Positions 15,313-26,685 of a stretch of DNA of 64,000 nucleotides are shown piece after piece; within the stretch, counting starts at the first letter, position 1, and each line of letters starts with the position of its first letter. A program made the translations under genes and the position numbers. The DNA is from an uncultured Flavobacteriaceae bacterium (GTDB lineage: Bacteria; Bacteroidota; Bacteroidia; Flavobacteriales; Flavobacteriaceae): NCBI GenBank assembly GCA_913065125.1, contig CAJYAG010000006.1, positions 1 to 64,000 of the forward strand. Direction: 5' to 3'. Below the pieces are notes generated by a model, which did no database searches, was not told the DNA's origin, and saw only the letters and a list, made by a program, of their open reading frames with translations.

Positions 15313-16569
15313 TTAGAAACCAAAAGCTTCTTTTACTTTATCTACATAATCTAATTTTTCCCAAGTAAATGTTTCTACTTCTTGCGAAACAGTTTCTCCC
15401 ATTGGGTTAGAAAAAGTTACTGTTTTTACTTCTGGAGTTCTTCCCATGTGTCCGTAAGCAGCAGTTTCAGAATAAATTGGAGATCTTAATTTTAAACGTT
15501 GCTCAATAAAATATGGACGCATATCAAAAATGCTTTCCACAATTTTACTAATTTCTCCGTCTGTTAAATTTAAGGTTGATGTTCCGTAGGTTTCAACATT
15601 AATACTTGTTGGTTTTGCAACTCCAATTGCATACGAAACTTGTACTAACACTTCTTTACAAACTCCAGCAGCAACTAAATTTTTTGCAATATGTCTTGTT
15701 GCATATGCTCCAGATCTATCTACTTTAGAAGGGTCTTTTCCAGAAAAAGCTCCACCACCGTGAGCGCCTTTTCCACCGTATGTGTCCACAATAATTTTAC
15801 GTCCTGTTAATCCAGTATCACCATGTGGTCCACCAATAACAAATGTTCCAGTTGGGTTGATGTGATAGGTAATTTGATCAGTAAATAGTGCTTGAATATC
15901 TGCAGGTAATTTTGCAATGACTCTCGGAATTAAAATGGTTACAATGTCAGATTTAATTTTTGCTAACATCACCTCATCATTTTCATCAAAATCATCGTGC
16001 TGTGTAGAAATTACAATGGCATCAATTCTTTGCGGAATATTATCATCAGAATATTCAATAGTTACTTGAGATTTTGCATCTGGTCGTAAATACGTAATGT
16101 CTTTATTTTCTCGCCTTAATTCGGCCAATTCAATCAATAATCGATGCGATAATTCTAATGCCAAGGGCATGTAATTTTCGGTTTCATCTGTTGCGTAACC
16201 AAACATCATCCCTTGATCTCCTGCACCTTGTTCTTCTTTGTTTGCTCTATCAACTCCTTGATTAATATCTGGTGATTGTTCGTGAATTGCAGAGAAAACT
16301 CCACAAGAATTTCCATCAAACATGTAGGCACTTTTTGTGTATCCAATTTTGTTAATTACATCTCTTGCGATTTGTTGAACGTCTAAATAGGTGTTTGATT
16401 TTACTTCTCCGGCTAACACAACTTGCCCTGTAGTAACCAAAGTTTCACAAGCAACTTTTGATGAAGGGTCAAAAGCTAAAAAATTATCAATTAACGCATC
16501 AGATATCTGATCGGCTACTTTGTCTGGGTGACCTTCTGAAACGGATTCAGAAGTAAATAAATAGGACAT
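15313..16569 (-). CDS. metK: S-adenosylmethionine synthase
   Basis: 418 residues, normal length. It makes SAM from methionine and ATP in the cytoplasm. Signature segments are intact: [16 protein letters not shown] near the start, [15 protein letters not shown] at about residue 116, the ATP/phosphate loop [16 protein letters not shown] at about 270-290 and YAIGVAKP. It is divergent from the methionine operon, with ~530 bp between them. It does not itself have a recognisable SAM riboswitch in its leader; a -7-type box TACCTTTG lies about 136 bp upstream. Confidence 0.98.
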   Translation of the reverse strand: MSYLFTSESVSEGHPDKVADQISDALIDNFLAFDPSSKVACETLVTTGQVVLAGEVKSNTYLDVQQIARDVINKIGYTKSAYMFDGNSCGVFSAIHEQSPDINQGVDRANKEEQGAGDQGMMFGYATDETENYMPLALELSHRLLIELAELRRENKDITYLRPDAKSQVTIEYSDDNIPQRIDAIVISTQHDDFDENDEVMLAKIKSDIVTILIPRVIAKLPADIQALFTDQITYHINPTGTFVIGGPHGDTGLTGRKIIVDTYGGKGAHGGGAFSGKDPSKVDRSGAYATRHIAKNLVAAGVCKEVLVQVSYAIGVAKPTSINVETYGTSTLNLTDGEISKIVESIFDMRPYFIEQRLKLRSPIYSETAAYGHMGRTPEVKTVTFSNPMGETVSQEVETFTWEKLDYVDKVKEAFGF

Positions 16570-16704
16570 AATTATATCTTTTATTATAAATTAAACTTAG
16601 AAAAAAGAAAGGATTGCTTTGATGCGAAAGTAGTAGAAATTACTGCTTTAGCTTTTTTTATAGAGGTTGCAATCAGTTCAAATTTTTCCTCGAAATATCG
16701 ATTG

Positions 16705-16712
16705 CAAAGGTA
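16705..16712 (-). promoter_or_regulatory. Candidate -7 box of metK
   Basis: The minus strand reads TACCTTTG, a perfect TAnnTTTG match, followed by C as in other boxes here. It implies a metK leader of about 130 nt. The -33 region is T-rich without a clean TTTG. Confidence 0.5.
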
Positions 16713-16851
16713 CAGCTTAAATCGATACTAAAAAAGAAAAGCATTAAAATGTCATTTTATAAATTAAATAAAAAAAAGTAAAAATAAATTAGGATATTAA
16801 TTTTTTCTTACTGAATATTTGTGCTCAGAAAGTTCATCACTTATTGACAAT

Positions 16852-16972
16852 GTTATCAAGAAAGGCGGAGGGATTAGACCCGATGAAGCCTTAGCAACCC
16901 TTTACACTTAGTAATGAAGGTGCTAAATTCTACTTAATTTCAGATTCATTTATCAGAAATTGGATAGATAAC
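16852..16972 (+). promoter_or_regulatory. SAM-I (S-box) riboswitch aptamer
   Basis: P1 is closed by GTTATC (16852-16857) and GATAAC (16967-16972). The conserved core is present: AAGGCGGAGGGATTAGACCC, GATGAAGCC, TTAGCAACCC, then AAGGTGCTAAATTC, in the order and spacing of SAM-I; P4 forms between TAATTTC and GAAATTG. It lies on the sense strand ahead of the O-acetylhomoserine sulfhydrylase gene and so should switch off the seven-gene methionine operon when SAM is plentiful. A possible -7 box (AATATTTG, one mismatch) is at 16814-16821. Confidence 0.93.
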
Positions 16973-17092
16973 TCAAAAAACAAGTACTGACGAGTACTTG
17001 TAATAATTCTTTATAACATTTTTCTAGTAAGTACATCAATTTATTGATGCATTTGACTTTTGATTTAATCATTTATTAACTCAAAAAACAAG
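16969..17092 (+). promoter_or_regulatory. Expression platform of the SAM riboswitch with a 16-nt direct repeat
   Basis: TAACTCAAAAAACAAG occurs at 16969-16984, including the 3' strand of P1, and again at 17077-17092 just before the ATG at 17097. Between them lie a perfect 9-bp hairpin (ACAAGTACT-GACG-AGTACTTGT, 16980-17001) without a good T-run and a second hairpin (CATCAAT/ATTGATG, 17034-17049). No clear intrinsic terminator is visible, so the mode of switching (weak terminator, translational or other) is not settled. Confidence 0.5.
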
Positions 17093-17096
17093 AAAA

Positions 17097-18389
17097 ATGA
17101 GTACACAAAAATTCGCAACCAATGCGTTGCACGCTGGACACGATGTTCAGCAACATGGAGGAGCAAGGGCTGTTCCTATTTATCAAACAACCTCGTATGT
17201 TTTTAACAATTCAGAACATGCAGCCAATCTTTTTTCATTAAAAGAATTAGGGTTTATTTACACGCGATTAAACAATCCTACAAATCAAATTTTGCAAGAT
17301 CGTTTAGCGGCATTAGAAGGTGGAGTTGGAGCCGTAGTTTTTGCTTCAGGAACAGCAGCAGTTGCAACAGGACTGCTTACACTTTTAAAAGCGGGAGATC
17401 ATATTGTAGCTTCAAGCAGTTTGTACGGTGGAACCTTTAATTTATTAAATGTAACGCTGCCAAGATTAGGAATTACAACCACTTTTGTTGATGCAGATAA
17501 TCCAGCTAATTTTAGAGACGCAACACAAGAAAATACAAGAGCATTTTTTGTAGAATCTTTAGGAAATCCGAAGTTAGATGTGTTGGATTTAAAAGCAATT
17601 TCTGTTCATGCAAATGCGGCAGAAGTTCCTTTTATTGTAGATAATACAGTAGCAACTTCAGTATTGGTAAAACCTATAGAACATGGGGCAGATATTGTAA
17701 TTCATTCGCTAACAAAATATATTGGCGGACAAGGAACTTCGTTAGGAGGCGCAATTATTGATGCGGGAACTTTTAATTGGGCAAATGGTAAGTTTCCCGA
17801 ATTTACAGAGCCTTCAGCAGGATATCACGGTTTAAAATATTACGAAACTTTAGGCGCAGCATCTTATACTTTTAAATTAATTTTAGAAGGATTACGTGAT
17901 TTTGGTGGCGCATTAAGTCCAACAAATGCTTTCAATATTATTCAAGGATTAGAAACTTTACCAATTAGAATTCAGCAACATTCTCAAAATGCATTAGCAA
18001 TAGCAGAATGGTTAGAAGAACAAGCCGAGGTTGCTTGGGTAAATTACCCTGGATTAGAAAGTAGCAAATATAAAACCTTAGCGGATAAATATTTGCCAAA
18101 CGGACAAAGTGGTTTGGTTACTTTTGGAGTAAAAGGCGGGTTTGAATCCGCAAAAATAATTGCAGATACCACGAAACTATTCTCATTACTAGCAAATATT
18201 GGCGATACAAAGTCTTTGATTATCCATCCTGCGAGTACTACACATCAGCAATTGTCTGCAGAAGAACAAAAAAACGCTGGAGTTTCTCAAGATTTAATTC
18301 GATTGTCTGTTGGTTTGGAAGATGTAGAGGATTTAAAATCAGATTTACAAGAAGCATTTACAAATATTCAAGAAGCAGTTTTAGTTTAG
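17097..18389 (+). CDS. metY: O-acetylhomoserine sulfhydrylase (PLP-dependent)
   Basis: 430 residues, the length of the MetY/Met17 group and longer than cystathionine gamma-synthases. It condenses O-acetylhomoserine with sulfide to homocysteine. The Cys/Met-metabolism PLP fold is clear: [25 protein letters not shown] at the N-terminus, [32 protein letters not shown], the PLP lysine in [16 protein letters not shown] (Lys at about residue 207) and the C-terminal [11 protein letters not shown]. First gene of the operon behind the SAM riboswitch and followed by its substrate-forming partner MetX. Confidence 0.93.
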   Translation: MSTQKFATNALHAGHDVQQHGGARAVPIYQTTSYVFNNSEHAANLFSLKELGFIYTRLNNPTNQILQDRLAALEGGVGAVVFASGTAAVATGLLTLLKAGDHIVASSSLYGGTFNLLNVTLPRLGITTTFVDADNPANFRDATQENTRAFFVESLGNPKLDVLDLKAISVHANAAEVPFIVDNTVATSVLVKPIEHGADIVIHSLTKYIGGQGTSLGGAIIDAGTFNWANGKFPEFTEPSAGYHGLKYYETLGAASYTFKLILEGLRDFGGALSPTNAFNIIQGLETLPIRIQQHSQNALAIAEWLEEQAEVAWVNYPGLESSKYKTLADKYLPNGQSGLVTFGVKGGFESAKIIADTTKLFSLLANIGDTKSLIIHPASTTHQQLSAEEQKNAGVSQDLIRLSVGLEDVEDLKSDLQEAFTNIQEAVLV

Positions 18390-18416
18390 AATTGATTTTA
18401 GGTTTTAATTTTTAAA

Positions 18417-19382
18417 ATGAAAAACACATTACCTTTTATTACTATTCTTAGTTATGCTACAGAAAGCGGAACTCAATTCAAAAACATTCAATTAAGTTAT
18501 CAATTGTTTGGAAAAAAATTGGGTACCGCTCCCGTGGTATTGGTAAATCACGCACTAACAGGTAATAGTAATGTTGCAGGAAAAGACGGTTGGTGGAAAG
18601 ATTTAATTGGAGAAAATAAAACGATTGACACGAATAATTATACGGTGTTGGCTTTTAATATTCCTGGAAATGGTTTTGATGGTTTTGTGATTGATGATTA
18701 TAAAAGTTTTATTGCAAGAGACATTGCGAAACTATTTTTAATTGGATTAAAAGAGTTACAAATTGAGCAACTTTTTGGGTTGATTGGAGGTTCTTTAGGT
18801 GGTGGAATTGCTTGGGAAATGGTGGTGATAAGTCCTAAAATAACTACACATTTTATTCCGGTTGCGGCTGATTGGAAATCGACCGATTGGTTGATTGCAA
18901 ATTGTAAGATTCAAGAACAATTTTTAATAAATTCTAGCAATCCAGTTCACGATGCACGCATGCACGCCATGGTGTGTTACAGAACTCCAGCTTCTTTTAA
19001 AGAACGTTTTCAGCGATCAAAAAACGATGAATTAAAAATATTTAATGTAGAAAGTTGGTTGTTACATCATGGAAAAAAACTGCAAGAACGTTATCAATTA
19101 TCATCGTATAAATTAATGAATCAGTTATTAAAGACGATTGATGTAACCAATAATGGAGAAAATTCGATTGAAATTTTAGACCGTATTGAAGCGGCGATTT
19201 ACATTATTAGCGTGAATTCAGATTTGTTTTTTACTGCGGATGAAAATAAAGATACGCATCAAAAATTAGCAATTACAAAAACAAATATTACGTACAACGA
19301 AATACATTCTGTACACGGACACGATGCTTTTTTAATAGAATACAAACAATTAAAAAAAATTATTGAACCGATATTTAATTAA
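18417..19382 (+). CDS. metX: Homoserine O-acetyltransferase-like alpha/beta hydrolase
   Basis: 321 residues, somewhat short for MetX (usually 350-380). Features of the family: VLVNHALTGNSNVAG oxyanion region, WWKDLIGENKTIDTNNYTVL, the nucleophile elbow GGSLGGG (Ser at about residue 127), a late Asp in NSDLFF and the catalytic His in VHGHDAFL. It activates homoserine with acetyl-CoA for the sulfhydrylase encoded upstream. Thirty bp separate it from metY and 17 bp from the aspartokinase gene, consistent with one transcript. Confidence 0.88.
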   Translation: MKNTLPFITILSYATESGTQFKNIQLSYQLFGKKLGTAPVVLVNHALTGNSNVAGKDGWWKDLIGENKTIDTNNYTVLAFNIPGNGFDGFVIDDYKSFIARDIAKLFLIGLKELQIEQLFGLIGGSLGGGIAWEMVVISPKITTHFIPVAADWKSTDWLIANCKIQEQFLINSSNPVHDARMHAMVCYRTPASFKERFQRSKNDELKIFNVESWLLHHGKKLQERYQLSSYKLMNQLLKTIDVTNNGENSIEILDRIEAAIYIISVNSDLFFTADENKDTHQKLAITKTNITYNEIHSVHGHDAFLIEYKQLKKIIEPIFN

Positions 19383-19399
19383 GGTTTGAACAACATAAC

Positions 19400-21817
19400 A
19401 TGAAAATATTAAAATTTGGAGGCAAATCTTTGGCAAACGGAGAAGGATTACAAAATGCCATTAATATCATTGCAAGTAAAATTGAGGCTGGAGAACATAT
19501 CGCCATTGTGGCTTCTGCAAGAGGAAATTCTACGGACGAATTAGAAGAAATTCTAGAGAAAGCAGCAAGTAATACCTCTTATAGTGAGCAGTTAGCAGCG
19601 TTTAAAAAGTATCAATTAGAAACCAATGCACAAGTAGATTTTTCAAAAGAATTTTTAAAGTTAGATACTATTTTTGAAGGTGTACAATTGTTAGAAGACT
19701 ATAGTCAGAAAATTAAAGATGAAGTTTTGGCGCAAGGTGAATTGTTGTCTGTTAAACTGATTGAAAGTTTATTAAAAGAACGAAATATCAACGCTTATGC
19801 AGTTGATGCAAGACAATTGATAATTACCAATGAAAATTTTGGAAATGCACAACCTTTCAACAAAATTTCGAAAGAAAAAGTACAGCATTATTTTAAAAAG
19901 CATCAAGATACAATACAAGTTGTCACGGGTTTCATTGGAGCTAATCTCAAAAACCAAACAACAACATTAGGTAGAAACGGAAGTAATTATACGGCGGCGT
20001 TATTGGCGAATTATTTAGATGCAGAAGAGTTGCAGAATTATACGCATGTAAACGGAATTTTTACTGCAAATCCAGATTTGGTGACTGACGCAAAAAAAAT
20101 TGAACAATTATCGTTTTCTGAGGCCAATGAAATGGCAACTTTCGGAGCAACTATTTTACATGCAAAGACGATCATTCCGTTGTTAGAGAAAAACATCAAT
20201 TTGCGAATTTTAAATACCTTTAATAAAGATGATAAAGGAACTTTAATTACATCAAAAGCTATTGAAAAAGGCATCAAATCTATTTCTGTTCTAAAGAATG
20301 TAGCACTCATTAATTTTGAAGGAAGAGGTTTGTTAGGGAAAGTGGGAGTTGATGCAAGAATATTTAAAACTTTGAGTGATAGAGATATTAGTGTGAGTAT
20401 CATTTCTCAGGGGTCATCAGAACGAGGAATCGGTTTAGTTATCAACAAGGACAAGGCAACCGAAGCTGTTTTAGCATTAGAAAAAGAATTCGAAAATGAT
20501 TTTTATTCACAAGATGTGCATCAGATTTCTATTCTGGATAACGTAGCTGTAATTTCAATTATCGGGCAAGATTTAAGTGAGTTTCATCATCCGTATAACG
20601 CGTTGATAAAAAATCAAATTGTACCACTTTTATTTAACAATACCATCACTGGGAAAAATGTGAGTTTGGTGGTAAAAAAAGAACAATTACACAAAGCTGT
20701 AAATGTAATTCACGGACAAGTTTTTGGTATTGCTAAAAAAATAAATATTGCCGTTTTTGGAAAAGGTTTGGTTGGCGGAACCTTAATTAATCAGATAATA
20801 GAAAACACAAAATCGGTTTTAGAACGTCGCAAAATTCAACTAAATATTTTTGCGATTGCAAACTCAACAAAAATACTGTTCAATGAAATAGGGGTTTCTA
20901 AAAATTGGGAAAACGAGCTTTTAGAAAAAGGAACAGAAAATAGTTCTATTGAAGCGGTTATCAATTTTGCAAAACAACATCACTTAGAAAATTTAATAGC
21001 AGTTGATAATACGGCAAATGCAGATTTTGTTTCGAATTATATCCCGTTGGTGGAAGCAGGGTTTGATTTGGTTTCATCCAATAAAATAGCCAATACCATT
21101 TCTTTTTCTTTTTATAAGGAATTGAGAGAGAAGTTAAAGAAAAACAAAAAAGAATATTTGTACGAAACCAATGTTGGTGCAGGATTACCTTTGATTGATA
21201 CCATTAAACTACTGCACGAATCTGGAGAAAATATCACCAGAATTAGAGGTGTTTTTTCGGGCTCATTGAGTTATTTGTTCAATCAATTTTCTTCGGATGA
21301 TGTTCTGTTTTCTACCGCTTTACAAGAAGCGATTGATTTAGGATTTACAGAGCCAGATCCTCGTGAAGATTTATGCGGAAATGATGTGGCTAGAAAATTA
21401 TTGATTTTAGCGCGAGAACTAGATTTGGAAAACGAGTTTGAAGATATTGCAATAGAAAATTTAATTCCGACCGAGTTTAGAGAAGTTTGTTCTAATGCAT
21501 TTTTATCAAATTTAAGTCAATTAAATAGCGTGTTTCAAGAAAAGAAATTAGCGCAAAAAGAAAATCATGTATTGAGATATATTGGTGATTTATCGGGTGA
21601 TTTATTTCAAAATAAAGGGCAATTGGAGGTGAAATTAGTATCGGTTTCTAAAAATTCGCCCTTAGGATCCTTAAAAGGATCGGATGCAATTTTTGAAATT
21701 TATACAGAATCATACGGAGAACAACCAATTGTGATTCAGGGAGCTGGAGCCGGAGCAAAAGTCACAGCTCGTGGCGTTTTTGGAGATATTTTACGATTGG
21801 CAAAGAATAATAACTAA
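19400..21817 (+). CDS. thrA: Bifunctional aspartokinase / homoserine dehydrogenase
   Basis: 805 residues, the expected length for the fusion. The aspartokinase domain starts MKILKFGGKSLANGEG and includes VTGFIGAN and TTLGRNGSNYTAALLA; two ACT-type regulatory segments follow at about residues 300-440 (VALINFEGRGLLGKVGV and VAVISIIGQDLSEFHH); the homoserine dehydrogenase begins at about 450 (INIAVFGKGLVGGTLINQI) with GFTEPDPREDLCGNDVARKL near 650. It supplies homoserine from aspartate. Being inside the SAM-controlled operon makes it the methionine-dedicated isozyme. Confidence 0.96.
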   Translation: MKILKFGGKSLANGEGLQNAINIIASKIEAGEHIAIVASARGNSTDELEEILEKAASNTSYSEQLAAFKKYQLETNAQVDFSKEFLKLDTIFEGVQLLEDYSQKIKDEVLAQGELLSVKLIESLLKERNINAYAVDARQLIITNENFGNAQPFNKISKEKVQHYFKKHQDTIQVVTGFIGANLKNQTTTLGRNGSNYTAALLANYLDAEELQNYTHVNGIFTANPDLVTDAKKIEQLSFSEANEMATFGATILHAKTIIPLLEKNINLRILNTFNKDDKGTLITSKAIEKGIKSISVLKNVALINFEGRGLLGKVGVDARIFKTLSDRDISVSIISQGSSERGIGLVINKDKATEAVLALEKEFENDFYSQDVHQISILDNVAVISIIGQDLSEFHHPYNALIKNQIVPLLFNNTITGKNVSLVVKKEQLHKAVNVIHGQVFGIAKKINIAVFGKGLVGGTLINQIIENTKSVLERRKIQLNIFAIANSTKILFNEIGVSKNWENELLEKGTENSSIEAVINFAKQHHLENLIAVDNTANADFVSNYIPLVEAGFDLVSSNKIANTISFSFYKELREKLKKNKKEYLYETNVGAGLPLIDTIKLLHESGENITRIRGVFSGSLSYLFNQFSSDDVLFSTALQEAIDLGFTEPDPREDLCGNDVARKLLILARELDLENEFEDIAIENLIPTEFREVCSNAFLSNLSQLNSVFQEKKLAQKENHVLRYIGDLSGDLFQNKGQLEVKLVSVSKNSPLGSLKGSDAIFEIYTESYGEQPIVIQGAGAGAKVTARGVFGDILRLAKNNN

Positions 21818-21827
21818 ATAATTAATA

Positions 21828-22997
21828 ATGAAATACCATTTCGAAACTGAAGCTATCAGAAATCAAACAGAAAAATCACAATTTTCTGAACATTCTGTAC
21901 CGTTATATCTTACTTCAAGTTTTGTGTTTGATGACGCAGAAGATATGCGAGCTTCGTTTGCAGAAGAGAAAGAAAAGAATTTGTATAGCCGATTTTCAAA
22001 TCCGAATACGACGGAATTTATCAATAAAATTGTTGCAATGGAAAAAGCAGAAGCAGGGTATGCTTTTGCAACAGGAATGGCAGCAATTTTTTCAACTTTC
22101 GGAGCGCTGTTAAATGCTGGTGATCATGTGGTTTCTTGCCGTTCTGTTTTTGGTTCTACACACACGTTGTTTACAAAATATTTACCGAAATGGAATATTG
22201 AAACCAGTTATTTTAAAGTCAATGAAGTTGATGCAATTGAAAGTTTAATTCAGCCAAACACAAAAATTTTATATGCAGAAACGCCAACAAATCCGGCAGT
22301 AGATATTTTAGATTTAGAAATACTTGGAAAAATCGCAAAAAAGCACAATTTATTATTGGTGATAGACAATTGTTTTGCAACGCCGTATTTGCAAAAGCCA
22401 ATTGATTTTGGAGCAGATATTGTCATTCATTCTGCTACAAAATTGATAGACGGACAAGGAAGGGTTTTGGGCGGAGTAGCCGTTGGAAAAACAAATTTGA
22501 TTCGAGAAATTTATTTATTTTCTAGAAATACAGGTCCGGCCATGTCGCCTTTTAATGCGTGGGTGTTATCAAAAAGTTTAGAAACCTTAGCGGTAAGAGT
22601 AGAAAAACATTGCGAAAATGCGTTGAAGGTTGCCGAGTTTTTAGAAAGTCACTCAAAAGTAAATTTGGTGAAATATCCTTTTTTAAAATCGCATCCACAG
22701 TTTGAAATTGCAAAAAAACAAATGCTTTTAGGTGGAAATATTATTGCTTTTGAAGTACAAGGAGGAATTGAGACTGGGAGGAATTTCTTAAATGCAATTC
22801 AGCTTTGCTCATTGTCAGCAAATCTAGGTGATACAAGAACAATAGTTACACATCCAGCAAGTACAACTCACAGCAAATTGTCTTTAGAGGATAGGTTAGA
22901 AACCGGAATTACAGACGGATTAGTTCGAATTTCTGTCGGATTAGAACATGTAACCGATATTATAAACGATTTAAAACAAGCGTTAGAAAATGCCTAA
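21828..22997 (+). CDS. Trans-sulfuration family PLP enzyme (MetZ/MetB type)
   Basis: 389 residues. PLP fold motifs: SVPLYLTSSFVFDDAEDM, YSRFSNPNTTEF, FATGMAAIFSTFGALLNAGD, LLVIDNCFATPYLQKP and the PLP lysine in HSATKLIDGQGRVLGG; the C-terminal HPASTTHSKLS is typical. The DGQGR sequence resembles O-succinylhomoserine sulfhydrylase (MetZ) more than MetB. It provides a second route to homocysteine in the same operon as MetY; which acyl-homoserine it uses is not decided. Its stop overlaps the next start by 8 bp. Confidence 0.88.
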   Translation: MKYHFETEAIRNQTEKSQFSEHSVPLYLTSSFVFDDAEDMRASFAEEKEKNLYSRFSNPNTTEFINKIVAMEKAEAGYAFATGMAAIFSTFGALLNAGDHVVSCRSVFGSTHTLFTKYLPKWNIETSYFKVNEVDAIESLIQPNTKILYAETPTNPAVDILDLEILGKIAKKHNLLLVIDNCFATPYLQKPIDFGADIVIHSATKLIDGQGRVLGGVAVGKTNLIREIYLFSRNTGPAMSPFNAWVLSKSLETLAVRVEKHCENALKVAEFLESHSKVNLVKYPFLKSHPQFEIAKKQMLLGGNIIAFEVQGGIETGRNFLNAIQLCSLSANLGDTRTIVTHPASTTHSKLSLEDRLETGITDGLVRISVGLEHVTDIINDLKQALENA

Positions 22998-24003
22998 TAT
23001 TTATAAAGAAATACAAAAAAGAATCCTTGTGTTAGATGGCGCAATGGGAACAATGTTGCAAGCCTATAAATTCACAGAAGAAGATTTTAGAGGAGAACGA
23101 TTTAAAGAGTATCCGACTCCTCTACAAGGAAATAACGATTTGCTTTCTATAACGCAACCAGAAGCTATAAAAACTATTCATGCAAAATACTTTGAAGCAG
23201 GAGCAGACATTATAGAAACCAATACATTTTCTGGAACTACCATTGCGATGGCGGATTATCAACTAGAAGATTTGGTGTACGAATTGAACTATCAATCAGC
23301 AAAAATAGCGAAAGAAGTTGCAGAAGAGTTTACAGAAAGAGAACCAAATAAACCTCGTTTTGTAGCTGGTTCAATTGGCCCAACAAACAGAACGGCAAGT
23401 ATGTCTCCAGATGTAAATGACCCAGGTTTTAGGGCTGTAACTTTTGATGAGTTAAGAATTGCATACAAACAACAAGTTGAGGCTTTGATTGATGGCGGAG
23501 TCGATATTTTATTGGTAGAAACCGTGTTTGACACCTTAAATGCAAAGGCAGCTTTGTTTGCAATTGAACAAGTCAAAGAAGAAAAAAAGATTGATATTCC
23601 AACCATGCTAAGTGGAACAATTACTGACGCATCTGGAAGAACTTTATCAGGACAAACTGCAGAGGCTTTTTTAATTTCTGTTTCTCATATTCCGTTATTA
23701 TCCATCGGATTTAATTGTGCTTTAGGAGCCAATTTATTACAACCACATTTAGAAGCAATTGCTCATAAAACTGATTTTGCAATTTCTGCGCATCCAAATG
23801 CAGGGTTGCCTAATGCATTTGGAGAATATGACGAAACTCCGGAGGAAATGGGAACACAAATTGAAGAATATTTAAAGAGAAACTTAATCAATATAATTGG
23901 CGGTTGTTGTGGTACCTCACCAGAGCACATTAAAGTTATAGCAGAAATAGCTGCTAAATACAAGCCGAGAAATATTATTAGTTTGAAAGAAATCGAAAAT
24001 TAA
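22990..24003 (+). CDS. metH: Methionine synthase, homocysteine-binding half (split MetH)
   Basis: 337 residues corresponding to the N-terminal module of cobalamin-dependent methionine synthase. It starts [17 protein letters not shown]; the three zinc-binding cysteines are in [11 protein letters not shown] and [11 protein letters not shown]. The folate, cobalamin and reactivation modules are encoded by the next gene, two bases downstream, so MetH is split into two polypeptides as in many Bacteroidetes. It overlaps the preceding gene by eight bases, indicating coupling. Confidence 0.94.
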   Translation: MPNIYKEIQKRILVLDGAMGTMLQAYKFTEEDFRGERFKEYPTPLQGNNDLLSITQPEAIKTIHAKYFEAGADIIETNTFSGTTIAMADYQLEDLVYELNYQSAKIAKEVAEEFTEREPNKPRFVAGSIGPTNRTASMSPDVNDPGFRAVTFDELRIAYKQQVEALIDGGVDILLVETVFDTLNAKAALFAIEQVKEEKKIDIPTMLSGTITDASGRTLSGQTAEAFLISVSHIPLLSIGFNCALGANLLQPHLEAIAHKTDFAISAHPNAGLPNAFGEYDETPEEMGTQIEEYLKRNLINIIGGCCGTSPEHIKVIAEIAAKYKPRNIISLKEIEN

Positions 24004-24005
24004 TT

Positions 24006-26681
24006 ATGAAGGTGAAGCAAACAAAATACATGAAACTATCTGGTTTAGAGCCTTTGATTTTAAACGAAAACAGTAATTTTATCAATGTTGGTGAGCGAAC
24101 AAATGTTGCAGGGTCAAGAAAATTTTTACGATTGATAAAGAATGAGCAATTTGATGAAGCTTTAGATATTGCACGACATCAAGTGGATGGTGGTGCGCAA
24201 ATTATCGATATTAATTTTGATGATGGTTTGATCGATGGAAAAGTAGCGATGGTTCGTTTTTTAAACCTGATTGCTGCTGAGCCAGATATTTGCAGAGTTC
24301 CAATGATGATTGACAGTTCTAAATGGGAAATTATTGAAGCTGGATTACAAGTTGTACAAGGAAAATGTGTTGTAAATTCTATTTCGTTAAAAGAAGGAGA
24401 AGAAAAATTTATTTGGGAAGCAAAACAAATTAAACGTTACGGAGCTGCTGTAATTGTAATGGCTTTTGATGAAGATGGGCAAGCAGATAATTACGAACGT
24501 AGATTAGAAATAGCCAAAAGATCTTATAAAATATTGGTGGACATTGTCCACTTTGCATCCGAAGATATTATTTTCGATTTAAACATATTTCCTGTAGCAA
24601 CAGGAATGGAAGAACACAAAAAAAATGCACTCGATTTTATAGAAGCAACACGTTGGGTTCGCCAAAATTTACCAAATGTTAGTGTAAGTGGCGGCGTTAG
24701 TAATGTTTCGTTTTCATTTAGAGGAAACGACGGAGTTAGAGAAGCCATGCATTCTGTGTTTTTATATCATGCAATTCAAGCAGGAATGAACATGGGAATT
24801 GTAAATCCGGCTTTACTAGAAGTCTACGATGATATTCCAAAGGATTTATTAGAGTATGTTGAAGATGTTATTTTAGACAGAAGAGACGATGCGACAGAAC
24901 GTTTGTTAGATTTTGCTGAAACAGTAAAAGGATCAAAAGTAGAAAAAGGATTGGATTTATCTTGGAGAGAAAATCCCCTACAACATAGAATTACCCACGC
25001 TTTGGTAAAAGGAATTGATGCTTTTATTCTCGAAGATATTGAACAAGCAAGGCAAGAAGCAGAAAAACCAATTGATGTGATTGAAGGACATTTAATGATT
25101 GGAATGAATGTGGTTGGAGATTTGTTTGGCGCAGGAAAAATGTTTTTACCGCAAGTAGTAAAATCTGCTCGTGTGATGAAAAAAGCAGTTGGTTACTTAA
25201 ATCCGTTTATAGAAGCAGAAAAAACAGAAAAACAAGAACCTGTTGGTAAAATATTGATGGCAACCGTAAAAGGCGATGTGCATGATATTGGAAAAAATAT
25301 TGTAAGCGTTGTGCTGGCGTGTAACAATTATGAAATTATTGATTTAGGCGTGATGGTTCCACCAGAAAAAATTATTGAAATGGCGATAAGTGAACGCGTT
25401 GACGCTATTGGTTTATCAGGATTAATTACGCCATCGTTAGATGAAATGGTGTATTTGGCAAAAGAAATGCAACGTCAAAATTTTGAATTACCGTTGCTAA
25501 TTGGAGGAGCAACAACATCCAAAGCACACACAGCTGTTAAAATTGATACACAATATAAAAATGCGGTGGTTCATGTAAATGATGCATCAAGAGCAGTAAC
25601 TGTTATGGGTGATTTATTAAATAAAAAATCATCAAATGAATATGTTGCCAAATTGAAAAAAGACTATGACGAATTCAGAACTAAATTTTTAAAACGAGGT
25701 AAAGAAAAATCTTATATTTCTATTGATGAAGCGAGAAAAAGAAAGTATAAAATTGATTGGGAAACTTCAGAAATTAAAAAGCCAAACGAACTTGGAATTC
25801 AGACTTTAGAACAATTAAGTCTTAAAGAATTGTTGCCTTACTTAGATTGGAGTCCGTTTTTTAGAAGCTGGGATTTACATGGGAAGTTTCCAGCTATTTT
25901 AAGGGATGAAGTTGTTGGTGAACAAGCGTCAATAATGTATGAAGAAGCGCAACAAATGATTCAAGAAATCATTGCAAAACAATTACTAAAACCCAAGGCA
26001 ATTTTTGGTTTGTTTGAAGCAAATTCTATAAATGACGATGATATTTCTATCCAAAAGAAAGGGAAAGAAATTGCTGTTTTTAGAACGTTACGTCAGCAGC
26101 TAAAAAAACGAGAAGGAATTCCAAATCATGCGTTAGCAGATTTTATTGCTCCGAAAGAAACAAACAAACAAGATTATATGGGCGCGTTTAGTGTCGGTAT
26201 TTTTGGCGCACAAGAATTGGCAGAAAGTTATAAGGCAAAAGGCGATGATTACAATGCAATTATGGCGCAAGCAATTGCCGATCGATTCGCAGAAGCGTTG
26301 GCTGAATATTTGCACAAACAAATTAGAACAAAACATTGGGGATACGCAGCAAATGAAGATTTAACAAACGACGACTTAATTAAAGAAAGTTACAAAGGAA
26401 TTCGTCCTGCGCCTGGATATCCTGCTTGTCCAGATCATTTAGAAAAAGAAACCATTTGGGAATTATTAAACGTAGAAGAAAAAATTGGAATACAACTTAC
26501 AGAAAGTTTAGCAATGTGGCCAGCGGCGGCTGTTTCAGGATATTATTTTGGAAATGCTGAAGCGAAGTATTTTGGTGTAGGTAAAATCACAAATTCTCAA
26601 GTGGAAGATTACGCAAATAGAAAAGGAATTACAAAAGAGAAAGCTAGAAAATGGCTACACGCAACTTTAGCTGAAGAATAA
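24006..26681 (+). CDS. metH: Methionine synthase, folate/cobalamin/activation part (split MetH)
   Basis: 891 residues. The pterin-binding domain occupies the first ~270 residues ([31 protein letters not shown]). The cobalamin cap and Rossmann domains follow at about 330-540, with the cobalt-ligand motif [12 protein letters not shown] and [13 protein letters not shown]. The activation domain is C-terminal (about 560-880) with [12 protein letters not shown] for SAM binding. With the preceding subunit it transfers the methyl group from methyl-tetrahydrofolate to homocysteine through B12. Confidence 0.96.
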   Translation: MKVKQTKYMKLSGLEPLILNENSNFINVGERTNVAGSRKFLRLIKNEQFDEALDIARHQVDGGAQIIDINFDDGLIDGKVAMVRFLNLIAAEPDICRVPMMIDSSKWEIIEAGLQVVQGKCVVNSISLKEGEEKFIWEAKQIKRYGAAVIVMAFDEDGQADNYERRLEIAKRSYKILVDIVHFASEDIIFDLNIFPVATGMEEHKKNALDFIEATRWVRQNLPNVSVSGGVSNVSFSFRGNDGVREAMHSVFLYHAIQAGMNMGIVNPALLEVYDDIPKDLLEYVEDVILDRRDDATERLLDFAETVKGSKVEKGLDLSWRENPLQHRITHALVKGIDAFILEDIEQARQEAEKPIDVIEGHLMIGMNVVGDLFGAGKMFLPQVVKSARVMKKAVGYLNPFIEAEKTEKQEPVGKILMATVKGDVHDIGKNIVSVVLACNNYEIIDLGVMVPPEKIIEMAISERVDAIGLSGLITPSLDEMVYLAKEMQRQNFELPLLIGGATTSKAHTAVKIDTQYKNAVVHVNDASRAVTVMGDLLNKKSSNEYVAKLKKDYDEFRTKFLKRGKEKSYISIDEARKRKYKIDWETSEIKKPNELGIQTLEQLSLKELLPYLDWSPFFRSWDLHGKFPAILRDEVVGEQASIMYEEAQQMIQEIIAKQLLKPKAIFGLFEANSINDDDISIQKKGKEIAVFRTLRQQLKKREGIPNHALADFIAPKETNKQDYMGAFSVGIFGAQELAESYKAKGDDYNAIMAQAIADRFAEALAEYLHKQIRTKHWGYAANEDLTNDDLIKESYKGIRPAPGYPACPDHLEKETIWELLNVEEKIGIQLTESLAMWPAAAVSGYYFGNAEAKYFGVGKITNSQVEDYANRKGITKEKARKWLHATLAEE

Positions 26682-26685
26682 ACTT

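Noticed and set aside
16570..16740. A second SAM riboswitch in the metK leader on the minus strand
   Set aside because: No GATGAAGCC, GCAACC or GGTGCTAA core elements are present on that strand; only a promoter-like TACCTTTG.
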